DNA from: CAYGAW01 sp964347945
GTDB lineage: Bacteria > Chloroflexota > Anaerolineae > UBA7937 > B3-Chlor
Assembly (NCBI GenBank): GCA_964347945.1
Contig: CAYGAW010000019.1
Span: 1-38,900 of the forward strand
Direction: 5' to 3'
Length of the DNA stretch: 38,900 nt
The notes below the pieces were generated by a model. It did no database searches. It saw only the letters and a program-made list of their open reading frames with translations, and was not told the origin of the DNA. This document shows positions 17,769 through 26,298 of the stretch, one piece after another (the first letter of the stretch is position 1; each line of letters starts with the position of its first letter). Position numbers and translations under genes: made by a program.

Positions 17769-18293
17769 ATGGGTACGGTCTCTATTGATGCGACTGCGAT
17801 TGGAAATATGATAGACAGCGCTCTTGTCTTCTGTGCGGAGTTGTCAGGGTTAGCGAGTCGCCAGCAGGCTCTGGATGTTATTCGCGGCGGCGACTGCTGT
17901 GCCTGCAGCTATCTGAGACATGGCCTCAGCAAGGAACTCGGCGGGTACCTGGGCGGTATAGATGCCTCCGTGATGGCTGTGTACGCCTATGAGCCCGAGT
18001 ACTCCACTGGCGTCAACGACATTGCGGATGTCGGAAGGGAGCGCATGGGCGGGATCAACCTGGTTGTCTCTGTGGACCGCAGGAGTGCTGCCTTCACTTC
18101 GATCCTAGCGTCCCTGGAGGACGCAGTGCAGGAGGCTACAAGGCCTCTCATCTGTCCGAAGGGCAACGGTTCATGCTATATGCTGGATGTGAAGGTGGCT
18201 GACGAGCAGGAGGTAGCCACGAGACGAGGCTACGGCGCATTGATCTCTTCTATCCACATCAGACCCCTCAGAGTTTGGAGCAGGGGCGACTAG
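17769..18293 (+). CDS. Unrecognised cysteine-bearing protein ending the redox operon
   Basis: 174 residues from the ATG at 17769, which has a near-perfect SD (AGAGGAGG) about 4 bases upstream; the frame is open back to 17733. I do not recognise the family. Visible features: no signal peptide and no membrane helix; an N-terminal helix with one cysteine (ALVFCAEL); the cluster GGDCCACSYLRHGL at about residues 39-52; a hydrophobic alternating core (INLVVSVDRR); two further cysteines near residue 130-136 (CPKGNGSCYML); and a C-terminal strand-rich part. The cysteines could bind a metal or an Fe-S cluster. The same strand, the 78-base gap after the GltB2-like gene and the lack of a terminator between them suggest it is the last gene of the redox operon, perhaps an accessory subunit. 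Confidence 0.75.
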   Translation: MGTVSIDATAIGNMIDSALVFCAELSGLASRQQALDVIRGGDCCACSYLRHGLSKELGGYLGGIDASVMAVYAYEPEYSTGVNDIADVGRERMGGINLVVSVDRRSAAFTSILASLEDAVQEATRPLICPKGNGSCYMLDVKVADEQEVATRRGYGALISSIHIRPLRVWSRGD

Positions 18294-18678
18294 GAGCGCG
18301 TGACATCCCAGGATGAGGCGAGCTACCCTCCTTGGGGCAAGAACGGAAGGTAGCGAACATTCTTCCTTGTCCCGTCAGTTCCGGAGCGCGGGTGAACACT
18401 CGCGCTGTGGCCGCATTGGGCTTCCCCCATTGGGTAGTGTCTCAGCGCGTCCGCTATGCTGAGAGGCACCCCCTACACAGTCTAATCGAACAGACGGGTC
18501 CCCCGTAGGCGTCCAGCGGCCGAGGACCTCTCGTTGCCTTGATATCGAGCTGGTGCCCACTGCCTGCGCGTCTCCAACGGCCTCTTGCTTCGGCCTCTGG
18601 ATGTGTGTGGGCAGAGGCGGTGAGATGGTCGCGAAGTCCAGATCGGCTGAGGATGAATGGATGCACAGCGCTGCGGAG
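18294..18678. other. Intergenic region between convergent operons, with two hairpins
   Basis: 385 bases without a credible gene. GCTACCCTCC (18322-18331) pairs with GGAAGGTAGC (18345-18354), one G-T pair, as a likely terminator for the rightward operon, though with no T tract. A second imperfect hairpin (18437-18469, CTCAGC pairing with GCTGAG, with flanking GTG/CAC) may end the leftward ABC operon. I see nothing else in it. Confidence 0.5.
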
Positions 18679-19491
18679 CTAGTACGCTTCCAGAGTGCCC
18701 CGCCGCTTGGCCTGAATCTCGAACCAGCTGAACAGCAGGTAGCCGATGGCGACGTAGAGCATGCCGATGAGGATCTCTCCAGTCAGGAGCGGCGCCACCT
18801 GCGCGAGACTGGCGCCAGAGATTACCTGCCGCGCTGCCTGGATGCCTCGAGTCAGTGGCATGAGATGAGCTGCCCTCTGTATCCACAGCGGGAATCTGGC
18901 CAGGGGAACGTTGGCGCCGCTGAACACCAGCAGCAGGAAGTAGATGGTGTTGTTGATGAACATCACGTTCACCGTGACAAGGCTGAGGCAGCCCATCAGG
19001 AGGCCGAATCCCGAGGTGCTGACGGTGGTGATGAAGACGGTGAGCGCCAAGGCAAGCAGGTCAGCCCTTGAATAGTCGACTCCCAAGAGCAGACCGGCCC
19101 AGACGAGGCCCATCAGTACGCCCAGCATGCCATCGAGAACGTGGACGAAAGCCCGGCCCACGAAGGTGAGCAAACGGTTGGCGGGACTGCCGAAGAGATA
19201 GATGAGGGTGCCCTCGTTGCGTTCGCCACCAACGCTCATAGTGACCCCGTAGATGCCGCTCATGGCCGTCAACTGTATGGCGTTGCCGATGGCGTAGAAG
19301 CTGGCGGTGTCAGGCCCAGTGGCGAAGCTCCCCAGTAGCGTGAAGAACAGGATCTGATTCAGGGGCGCTATGACCTTGGTAGCGAGATAGGGCTCCAGTC
19401 TGAACCAGCGGAAAAGGGCCTTGTACGACAAGATCGCGCCGCTGAAGAATATCCGTACGGAGTTCTTGAGCCGTTTCATCTCCACTAGCAC
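18679..19491 (-). CDS. ABC-2 type permease (second exporter subunit)
   Basis: 270 residues with about six hydrophobic segments, the ABC-2 fold. Characteristic stretches include GERNEGTLIYLFGSPANRL in the cytoplasmic loop and PLTRGIQAARQV near the end. It probably forms a heterodimeric membrane channel with the permease encoded immediately upstream, driven by the ATPase at 20272-21249. The frame begins with a GTG at 19491, directly after the upstream stop (TGA at 19493-19495). GTG 19485 and ATG 19479 are alternative starts; GAGG lies just before them. It is the last gene of the export operon. The substrate is unknown; drug or lipid-linked export is typical for such systems. Confidence 0.85.
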   Translation of the reverse strand: MLVEMKRLKNSVRIFFSGAILSYKALFRWFRLEPYLATKVIAPLNQILFFTLLGSFATGPDTASFYAIGNAIQLTAMSGIYGVTMSVGGERNEGTLIYLFGSPANRLLTFVGRAFVHVLDGMLGVLMGLVWAGLLLGVDYSRADLLALALTVFITTVSTSGFGLLMGCLSLVTVNVMFINNTIYFLLLVFSGANVPLARFPLWIQRAAHLMPLTRGIQAARQVISGASLAQVAPLLTGEILIGMLYVAIGYLLFSWFEIQAKRRGTLEAY

Positions 19492-19492
19492 C

Positions 19493-20275
19493 TCACATCA
19501 GGCTCAACGTGGCGTCGACTCGCGCTCGGTGAAGGACGATCTTGAAGAGCCGGTAGGAAGCCGCGATGTACGCAGCACCGAGGAGGAGCATCATGACCCA
19601 GCTGAGAAGTATGTCTGGCAGGGTGGCCACGCCGCTGCTGGTCATATGCAGGACTCTCGCTGCCCAGTACGGTGCCAGAACATAGCTCAGCGGATTGCTC
19701 CAACCCGGCAGCAACAGGATAGGAAAGAGAAAGCCCCCCAGGATGTACATGGGATACTCCAGGGCGTTCACCCAGCCGGTGAGGGACAGGTTAACTGCCA
19801 TCAGAGGCGAGATCAGCAGCCCAAAGGATATGAAGGCCAGTACGGTCATGAACAACGAGGCGAAGAAAGGCACGGGTTGGCCGATAGTCAGGGGAAAACG
19901 GAATACCAACGATGCTAGCCCGTAGCTGAATATCATGGACAACAAGGACAGGCTGACGCTGGCCAAGGTCTTACCGATGACCACCGTGGCCAAGGGCGTG
20001 GGGCTGGCCACTATCCCCTCCAGAGTGCCCATGAATCGTTCGGCATTGATATTGAATGTCCCTCTGAAGAGCAGGCTAGTCCACAGTCCGGTCATACCAC
20101 TGCCAACAACCACGTAGATGCCGCGAGAGGCATCCCGTTCCTTCAGCATGTAGATAGCCATGATGGCGATGAGCAAGGGCTGTATCAAGACCCCGAAGAT
20201 CATGAACAGGTCTACCATCTGCTGTTTGACGTCCAACTCGAAGGCAGTGCGAACAACTCGCAGATTGACGATCAT
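19493..20275 (-). CDS. ABC-2 type permease (first exporter subunit)
   Basis: 260 residues with about six membrane segments. The cytoplasmic loop has a GTLEGIVASPTPLATVV motif typical of ABC-2 permeases, in which a conserved glutamate precedes a region that contacts the ATPase. The start ATG overlaps the ATPase stop by 4 bases (ATGA), a strong sign of coupled translation. The following permease begins one base after this stop. The two permeases share the fold but clearly differ in sequence, so a heterodimer is likely. The substrate cannot be read from the sequence. Confidence 0.87.
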   Translation of the reverse strand: MIVNLRVVRTAFELDVKQQMVDLFMIFGVLIQPLLIAIMAIYMLKERDASRGIYVVVGSGMTGLWTSLLFRGTFNINAERFMGTLEGIVASPTPLATVVIGKTLASVSLSLLSMIFSYGLASLVFRFPLTIGQPVPFFASLFMTVLAFISFGLLISPLMAVNLSLTGWVNALEYPMYILGGFLFPILLLPGWSNPLSYVLAPYWAARVLHMTSSGVATLPDILLSWVMMLLLGAAYIAASYRLFKIVLHRARVDATLSLM

Positions 20276-21249
20276 GCTTCTCCTCCCACCAGCCGCACGT
20301 AGGCGTCCTCCAAGGTTGGCTCCCGGACGGTTACTCTGCCCAGCCGGATGCCGTTTCCGTCGAGGCTCTGTAGGATCCGAGGCACGATTGCCGACCCGAG
20401 CCTCGAATGCACCAGCAGAGCCTGTTTCTGATCACGGTCCTCTACTGATACCGTGTCCACGTCTGACATGTGCCGCAGTTCCTGAACGGTCTGCTGGCCG
20501 ATGCCAAACACCTCCACTTCGACAATGGACAAGTCCTCCACGTGCTGCTTGAGACCCTCAGGCGTGTCAAGGGCCACTATCTTCCCGTGGTTAATCACTG
20601 CCACACGCTCACAGAGGGCATCGGCCTCGAACATGTAGTGGGTGGTGAGGAAGACTGTCTTCTCCTCCGCCACCAGGTCTCTGATGACCTGTCTCAGTTC
20701 CCGCGCGCCCACTGGGTCCAGTCCCATGGTCGGCTCATCTAGGAACAGGATTTGTGGGTCATGGAGGAGGCAGCGGGCAACGTGCAGGCGCTGGCGCATG
20801 CCCCGGGAGTACCCCTCCACCTTCTCATCCTCTCGCCCCATGAGGCCCACCAAGTCCAGGAGCTCTGGTATGCGTCTCCTGGCCACATCGGGGTCAACGT
20901 GGTAGAGGTCGGCGAAGTACCGCAAGTTGTCTTTCGCCGATAGTCGCCAGTATAAGCCACGCTCCCCCCCGAAGATGAACCCGATGAGGGACCTGATAGC
21001 GCTTGCCTCTTCCACAACGTCATGCCCAAGGATGGTGGCTGTACCGTCCGTCGGGATGAGCAAAGTGGTGAGCATTTTGACTGTGGTAGTCTTGCCGGCC
21101 CCATTCGGTCCGAGGAGGCCGAAGAGCTCGCCGTCTCGGACGTCGAAGGATATGCCATCCACAGCGATCACCTCCTTGGTTCTGCGCCGGATGGTGCCGA
21201 TAGTAGCCCGGAAGACTCGACGAAGGTCGCGTACTTCAATTGCACTCAT
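20272..21249 (-). CDS. ABC transporter ATP-binding protein (ABC-2 exporter)
   Basis: 325 residues. Walker A is GPNGAGKTT (about residue 48), the signature is YSRGMRQR in place of LSGGQ, Walker B is ILFLDEPTMGLDP and the H loop is TTHYMFEA. The C-terminal 90 residues form the small regulatory domain common in DrrA/NatA-type ATPases, ending with EPTLEDAYVRLVG. It powers the two ABC-2 permeases encoded next. AGGAGG lies 9 bases before the ATG. The MFS gene ends 20 bases upstream, so one transcript probably covers the regulator, MFS and ABC genes. Confidence 0.93.
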   Translation of the reverse strand: MSAIEVRDLRRVFRATIGTIRRRTKEVIAVDGISFDVRDGELFGLLGPNGAGKTTTVKMLTTLLIPTDGTATILGHDVVEEASAIRSLIGFIFGGERGLYWRLSAKDNLRYFADLYHVDPDVARRRIPELLDLVGLMGREDEKVEGYSRGMRQRLHVARCLLHDPQILFLDEPTMGLDPVGARELRQVIRDLVAEEKTVFLTTHYMFEADALCERVAVINHGKIVALDTPEGLKQHVEDLSIVEVEVFGIGQQTVQELRHMSDVDTVSVEDRDQKQALLVHSRLGSAIVPRILQSLDGNGIRLGRVTVREPTLEDAYVRLVGGEA

Positions 21250-21269
21250 GTGTTGGCGCCTCCTATTTG

Positions 21270-22565
21270 TCAGTTCTCATACTCCTGGGCGTCCTGACTC
21301 TCGAGGGAATCGGGATTTACGCCGATGTCGGCACGGCGTGGGGCCGCTGGGGCGCCGGCGAGAGGGCTCTCGTCGGTGACTATCCTTCCGATCAGCAGGA
21401 ACGCCACCGCCGACACCAGCGCGACGCTGGCCATTATCGGCCAGATGAGAACGGGGCTGAGGTTGTCGTTGATCATGCCCCCGACGATGGGTCCCAGTCC
21501 GAAGGATACGCCCCAGCTCATACCGTACACTCCCATGTAGCGGCCGCGCATGGTTTCGGGGGCCACCTTCGCCACAAAAGCTATTGAGCTGGGTGCGAAG
21601 ATCAACTCCCCGATGGTCAGGACGACCATGCTCAGAAGAAACGTGGCGAAGCTGCTGGAGAAGGCCACCATTCCTACTCCCAGAGCCGTGAATAGCGCTC
21701 CCGACGCCAGAGTTGGCGCCAACCGGTATCTTCCCACGATTCGTGTCAGTGGATACTGGAAGACTACTACCATTGCTGCGTTGGTAGCCATGATCAGGCC
21801 GAACTGATTTTCAATCACCTGGTACTGGTCCTTGATGTAGACGGGGAAGATAGTCATCATCTGTACGTATGCTATCATCATCGCTGTGAGGGCAAGGCAG
21901 AAGAGCAGGAAATGGTAGTCTCGCATCAGGTGGCCGTACCCGGCGTTTCGCTCGTTTTCGTAGTCATAAGCGGCTTCCATCTCTGGCTTCGTCTCCTTGA
22001 CGAAGAGTGAGATGATCAGAAAGTACAATGCTGAGGACGTGGCCGCGGCCAGGAAGGAGACGAGGTACGACCGAGTGGCGATGAAACCGCCGATGGCAGG
22101 GCCAATGGCGATGCCTAGATTGGCCACGATCCTTATCAAGCCGTAGGCTTCCATCCTCTTCTCGGGTTGGACGATGTCTGCCACCATGGCGTTGAGGCCC
22201 GGGTTGTACATGGCGCCAAAGAAGCCAGATAGGACTACTAGGATCACGAACGCACCAAGAGAGTTCGCCAGTCCAAGCCCGACCAATATGACGGCGCGGG
22301 TGCTCAGGCTGATGGTCATGGCTATCTTCCTGCCGAAACGGTCCACCATAGGTCCTGCCACAACCTGAGAGAGCAAGCCGGCCGCCGCGTTTGCGGCGAG
22401 GACAACACCCACCACAGTAAGCGGGACACCGAGCTTCTCATGGACATAGATGGCCATGAAGGGCCATACGAGGCTGTTGCCGCTGGCGCTTACCAGCGTA
22501 CCGAAGAAGAGAACCCAGAACTGCCTGGGGTAGCCTGACAGGGTACTCTTGAATCTGCCTATCAC
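21270..22565 (-). CDS. Major facilitator superfamily transporter
   Basis: 431 residues with about 12 hydrophobic helices. The MFS signature between helices 2 and 3 is GPMVDRFGRKIAMT. A charged cytoplasmic loop of about 35 residues (KETKPEMEAAYDYENERNA) separates the two six-helix halves, and the C-terminus is a hydrophilic tail. It resembles drug/H+ antiporters of the DHA1 type, but the substrate is not evident. It starts with a GTG directly after the TAA stop of the regulator gene; AGGAG inside the end of the regulator gene is the SD. The arrangement suggests an export operon under its own regulator. Confidence 0.88.
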   Translation of the reverse strand: MIGRFKSTLSGYPRQFWVLFFGTLVSASGNSLVWPFMAIYVHEKLGVPLTVVGVVLAANAAAGLLSQVVAGPMVDRFGRKIAMTISLSTRAVILVGLGLANSLGAFVILVVLSGFFGAMYNPGLNAMVADIVQPEKRMEAYGLIRIVANLGIAIGPAIGGFIATRSYLVSFLAAATSSALYFLIISLFVKETKPEMEAAYDYENERNAGYGHLMRDYHFLLFCLALTAMMIAYVQMMTIFPVYIKDQYQVIENQFGLIMATNAAMVVVFQYPLTRIVGRYRLAPTLASGALFTALGVGMVAFSSSFATFLLSMVVLTIGELIFAPSSIAFVAKVAPETMRGRYMGVYGMSWGVSFGLGPIVGGMINDNLSPVLIWPIMASVALVSAVAFLLIGRIVTDESPLAGAPAAPRRADIGVNPDSLESQDAQEYEN

Positions 22566-23642
22566 TTACTGCTCCTCTTCGTATAGATAGCCTACCAACT
22601 GTGGCGAGAGATCCTCTATCCGGTCGCGGCGCACCTCGTACGCGATGTAGTTGTCCATGGGTCTTTCCTCTATCAACCCTGCCTCTTTGAGGATCCTCAG
22701 GTGGCGGGAGACAGAGGGCTGCGAGATATGGCAGAGTTCGGCCAGCTTCCGCCCATATAACTGCGGCTCCCTCACGATCCACCTAAGTAACTGCAGCCGT
22801 GTCTTGTCCGCCAGCGCCTTACCCGCAGCGGCGATTTCCGCTGCGAGCTCTTCGAGCTTGTCACGATCCTCCTCAGTGACGTGGCAGTCGTATATCACGG
22901 TGATGGACCCGTAGCCGATGAAGGTCATGGGAGGCCGGCCAAAGCACGTGGGCACGAGGATTATCTCACTTGTAGGATACCCCGGTGGAATCTGGTCGGG
23001 GAGCCCAGGTTTGTTCGAGAGCTTCTCGAAGAACTCCAAGGGTTCTTGGCGCGATAGTGCCTGCGACTTCTCCTCTACGCTCTCTTTCCAGAGTCGCCTG
23101 TACCGCTCACCTTCTTCTCTGAAATAGCTGTCCCAATACCTTCTCCATAGTCGTAGGATTCTCGTTCGATAGCCATTCGGATCCGCAACCAGCCCTATAT
23201 AATCCTCAGTCGCATACTTCCTCTCCATGTGTGAATCTCCTTCTGGACACGCCTGAGTGATCACATAGAGCAGCGAGTCCATGGTGGCTTCTAGCGTGGC
23301 CATCTCCTCCGCCGGAGCCAGGCGACCAAGGACGTAGAAGAGGAACTCCGGGATCGTCATCTCCGCCACGTAGCGCAGAAAGCCATCAACATCATGGTGA
23401 TCGGGATAGTCAACCGCGAGTTCGATGAGGAGAATTCCATTCTCAAAGCGGCTGTACAGGAACTCCAGGTCGTCCAGGACTTCCTTGGACTGCAGAGCCC
23501 TGGCTTGCTCTGCCCAATCTCGGTGGCGCGGCCGTGGCTTGTGCAGGGTGCTCAGACTAAGGAGCATCTCATAGATGGTCGAGGTTCGGAAAGTGATCAT
23601 TGAACGGAGCTCATCTGTGTCAGTGGTGATCAGTGGTGTCAT
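22566..23642 (-). CDS. ArsR-type winged-helix regulator with a long N-terminal domain
   Basis: 358 residues, three times the length of a plain ArsR protein. The C-terminal part (about 262-345) is a winged helix: LADKTRLQLLRWI, a recognition helix in ISQPSVSRHLRILKEAGLI and a wing (ERPMDNYIAYEV). The first 250 residues are mostly helical and resemble the DUF5937-like domain found ahead of ArsR-type helices in other bacteria; this match is from memory and tentative. It may bind a ligand. No metal-binding cysteine pair is seen in the winged helix. The ATG has GGGAGA just upstream. It is the first gene of the operon with the MFS and ABC exporters and probably controls its own promoter. Confidence 0.82.
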   Translation of the reverse strand: MTPLITTDTDELRSMITFRTSTIYEMLLSLSTLHKPRPRHRDWAEQARALQSKEVLDDLEFLYSRFENGILLIELAVDYPDHHDVDGFLRYVAEMTIPEFLFYVLGRLAPAEEMATLEATMDSLLYVITQACPEGDSHMERKYATEDYIGLVADPNGYRTRILRLWRRYWDSYFREEGERYRRLWKESVEEKSQALSRQEPLEFFEKLSNKPGLPDQIPPGYPTSEIILVPTCFGRPPMTFIGYGSITVIYDCHVTEEDRDKLEELAAEIAAAGKALADKTRLQLLRWIVREPQLYGRKLAELCHISQPSVSRHLRILKEAGLIEERPMDNYIAYEVRRDRIEDLSPQLVGYLYEEEQ

Positions 23643-23744
23643 GGTGATTCTCCCATGGGCTGCATGTCAGAGTGCATTCTGCATGCCAGTCTAGGTTCTG
23701 CCCTTCGACTCATGGGCATCAGGGATTCTACTGGTGAGTAGGAT

Positions 23745-23792
23745 ATTGCGCAATTAGCAAATTAATTATACCATAATTCTGACCGTTGTCAA
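23745..23792 (-). promoter_or_regulatory. Promoter of the export operon with a candidate operator
   Basis: On the minus strand, TTGACA (23787-23792), a 16-base spacer and TATAAT (23765-23770) preceded by TGG, an extended -10. Just downstream, at 23745-23754, is the perfect palindrome ATTGCGCAAT, roughly at +9 to +18, a position where a repressor would block transcription. The regulator encoded first in the operon is the obvious candidate to bind it. Confidence 0.75.
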
Positions 23793-23846
23793 GCTCTAGC
23801 AGGTTGCTCAACCTTAAAACTTGGGCTGCGGGCGGCAAGGAGAGGT

Positions 23847-25130
23847 TTGACTTTGAGCCATCAGGCAGATAGAATGACTGCGCTCAAGGTCAAGGTGCTG
23901 AGGAACGGTAGAATGGACCAAGCTTTCAGAAGGAGAATGGCGATAGCTGTTGCCAGACGCCGCTCCGGCCTCGCCGTTGTCATCTCGCTACTGATGACGG
24001 TGACCGTGTTCGCGTGCATGCCTCTTCCTGCTGTTCCCAGCCCCACGCCCGAACCAACGCTCAACTCCACCGCGACGCCCATCGTCGTTGTGGCAACTCC
24101 TACGCCGCTCCCCCAGACTGTGTTGGATGAGGCGGCTGCCGAGGACTTGCTCTTGATCAACCTGTATGAGCGGGTGAACCCGGCAGTTGTGAACATCCAG
24201 ATTCTCAGACCCGCTGCTCCGTTGACAGGAGCCGACCTGTTCCGGGAAGGTGAGGGTTCTGGCTTCATCATTGATGAGGAAGGCCACATTGTCACGAACA
24301 ATCATGTGGTGGAGGGCGCAGAAGAGGTTCAGGTGACTCTGTACGATGGGACCATCGTCTCGGCCCGAGTGCTGGGCACAGATCTCCACAGCGACCTGGC
24401 CGTGATCAAGGTGGACCTGCCTGCTGAGCTCCTGCACAGTGTGGAGCTAGGGGATTCAGACGACCTTCACGTGGGACAGCGGACCATCGCCATCGGGAAT
24501 CCCTTTGGCCTGGAAGGCACCTTGACCACCGGCGTCATCAGCGCCTTGGGACGCACGCTGCCTGCCGAAAGCTTGTTCGCCATACCCGATGTCATCCAGA
24601 CCGACGCAGCGATCAATCCAGGTAACTCGGGAGGGCCTCTGCTGGACGCAAAGGGAATGGTGATAGGCGTGAACACTGCCATCAGAACGACCACTGGCTT
24701 CGGCAGCGGGGTTGGCTTTGCCGTGCCCATCAACCTGGCGAAGCGGGTGATCCCCCAGCTCATCTCTGAAGGGCGTTATGCACACCCACAGTTGGGCATC
24801 AGGGGCGTCGCCATCACGCCCATCTTGGTGGAAGAGTTGGGCTTGCCCGTGGAGACGGGGGTCTTGGTGTCGGAGGTCATCTCGAACGGCCCAGCCGAGA
24901 AGGCGGGGCTCAGAGGAGGCTCGACGGAGGTGCAGATCAGAGGGCGACTGGTGCTCGCGGGAGGGGACATCATCGTCACGGTTGATGATCGGGATATTAT
25001 CAAGTTTGAGGACCTGTTGTCGTATCTGGTCATGGAGACAGAGGTGGGGCAAGAGGTCACCCTAGGTATCATCCGCGACGGGCAGCAGCAGGCCGTGGAA
25101 GTTGTGCTGGAAGCGCGCCCTAGTCTGTAA
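23847..25130 (+). CDS. HtrA/DegP-like trypsin-fold protease with PDZ domain
   Basis: About 427 residues. After a basic N-terminus, one hydrophobic segment (about residues 41-57) ends in VFAC, which may be a signal peptide with a lipobox-like cysteine at 57 or an anchor. A Pro/Thr-rich linker follows (about 60-90). The protease domain has a full triad: His153 (TNNHVVEGA), Asp183 (HSDLAVIKV) and Ser261 (NPGNSGGPL). A single PDZ domain occupies about residues 310-425. This class degrades damaged proteins outside the cytoplasmic membrane. The frame opens with a TTG at 23847 close to AAGGAGAGG (23837-23845); TTG 23853 or ATG 23874 are alternatives. It is divergent from the regulator gene and is followed by rsfS. 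Confidence 0.9.
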   Translation: MTLSHQADRMTALKVKVLRNGRMDQAFRRRMAIAVARRRSGLAVVISLLMTVTVFACMPLPAVPSPTPEPTLNSTATPIVVVATPTPLPQTVLDEAAAEDLLLINLYERVNPAVVNIQILRPAAPLTGADLFREGEGSGFIIDEEGHIVTNNHVVEGAEEVQVTLYDGTIVSARVLGTDLHSDLAVIKVDLPAELLHSVELGDSDDLHVGQRTIAIGNPFGLEGTLTTGVISALGRTLPAESLFAIPDVIQTDAAINPGNSGGPLLDAKGMVIGVNTAIRTTTGFGSGVGFAVPINLAKRVIPQLISEGRYAHPQLGIRGVAITPILVEELGLPVETGVLVSEVISNGPAEKAGLRGGSTEVQIRGRLVLAGGDIIVTVDDRDIIKFEDLLSYLVMETEVGQEVTLGIIRDGQQQAVEVVLEARPSL

Positions 25131-25177
25131 TCTCGGCGACGAAGCGAAGGCCACCAAGGGCAGCTTTCCGCGCTGCG

Positions 25178-25543
25178 GTGATCAGCGAGGAGAAGAATCT
25201 GGAATCGGGGGAACTGGCCAGAGAGCTGGTAAACGCCATCGCCGATAAGAAAGGCTCCGACATCGTCTTGCTTGACGTCCGATCTGTGTCGCTCCTAGCT
25301 GACTATTTCATCATCTGCAGTGGAGATACTGAGCGACAGGTCAAGGCCATCGTTGACGACATACTAGATAGAGCGAGGACCTCAGGACTCAAACCCCTCC
25401 AAATCGAAGGAGCCTCTGCTTCGGGCTGGATGCTCCTGGACTACGGCAGCATCATCGTGCACGTGTTCCTACCTGCTCAGCGGGACTACTACCAACTGGA
25501 AGAGTTGTGGAGCGATGCGCCGCTCGTGGTCAGGATACAGTAG
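25178..25543 (+). CDS. rsfS: Ribosomal silencing factor RsfS
   Basis: 121 residues, full length for the family. RsfS binds uL14 on the large ribosomal subunit and blocks joining of the subunits in starvation. The signatures are present: DIVLLDVRSVSLLADYFIIC, GDTERQVKAIVDDI, GWMLLDYGSIIVHVF and a C-terminal YYQLEELW. The start is a GTG at 25178 with only a weak SD (AAGGG at 25156). It lies 47 bases after the HtrA-like gene on the same strand, so the two may be cotranscribed, and converges with the sirtuin gene 18 bases away. Confidence 0.93.
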   Translation: MISEEKNLESGELARELVNAIADKKGSDIVLLDVRSVSLLADYFIICSGDTERQVKAIVDDILDRARTSGLKPLQIEGASASGWMLLDYGSIIVHVFLPAQRDYYQLEELWSDAPLVVRIQ

Positions 25544-25561
25544 TACGGTACGTGGGCGTCT

Positions 25562-26278
25562 CTAGATAGTGATGTCCTTCAGCCTATGCCACAGTTTCGG
25601 CACCTGCTCGGCAGCCGGGCCCAATATGACTTCGTCGGCATAGGTAGAGAGCGGTGTTCTTTCTACGTTGACTTCTATCAGGTAAGCACCCCTGTCCTTG
25701 GCTATCGCCGGTAGCGAGGCCGCGGGCTGCACTACAGCCGAGGTGCCAATCACCAACATCAACCGACTTCGCTCAGCCGCGCGAAACGCTGCCGCCAGTG
25801 TCTCAGGGTCCAAGGACTCGCCGAACCATACGACGTGAGGCCGCAGCAGACCACCGCACGAGCACCTGGGCGGTACCTCGGGGAGGGGCACAGCGCTGTT
25901 CTCAGCGACGCGATTCTCCACTGTACATCGCAGCTGCCAGATGCTCCCGTGCAGTTCCAATAGTCGCTGGCTGCCGGCACGCTGATGTAGGCCATCCACA
26001 TTCTGGGTGATGAGGATGAAGTCTTCACAGTGCTGCTCCATCTCGGCCAGCGTTTGGTGAGCTGCGTTAGGTTCGCAGCTGGCTATCAGTCCTCGGCGCC
26101 AGTCGTACCATTCCCAGACCAGCGCCGGGTCTCGTTGAAAGGCCTGAGGCGTCGCGAGTTCCTCGGCACGGTATTGGCGCCAGAGCCCATCTTCTCCTCG
26201 GAAAGTCGGCACACCGCTCCCGGCAGATATCCCCGCGCCCGTCAGCACGACAATGGAATCGAGGGTCCGTCCGGTCAC
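25562..26278 (-). CDS. Sirtuin (CobB-like NAD-dependent protein deacylase)
   Basis: 238 residues. NAD-binding GAGISAGSGVPTFRG, TQNVDGLHQRAG and catalytic His110 (ELHGS) are intact, as are HVVWFGE and GTSAVVQPAA. Tyr58 and Arg61 (YDWR) match the Tyr-x-x-Arg pair that marks SIRT5/CobB-type sirtuins able to remove succinyl and malonyl groups. The zinc site shows only three of four usual cysteines (Cys118, Cys139, Cys141); the partner four residues after the first is missing, which I recall also for E. coli CobB. The start is a GTG at 26278. It follows ndk by 20 bases on the same strand and is probably cotranscribed with it. Confidence 0.92.
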   Translation of the reverse strand: MTGRTLDSIVVLTGAGISAGSGVPTFRGEDGLWRQYRAEELATPQAFQRDPALVWEWYDWRRGLIASCEPNAAHQTLAEMEQHCEDFILITQNVDGLHQRAGSQRLLELHGSIWQLRCTVENRVAENSAVPLPEVPPRCSCGGLLRPHVVWFGESLDPETLAAAFRAAERSRLMLVIGTSAVVQPAASLPAIAKDRGAYLIEVNVERTPLSTYADEVILGPAAEQVPKLWHRLKDITI

Positions 26279-26298
26279 TTTCTACACAACCCCTTACG

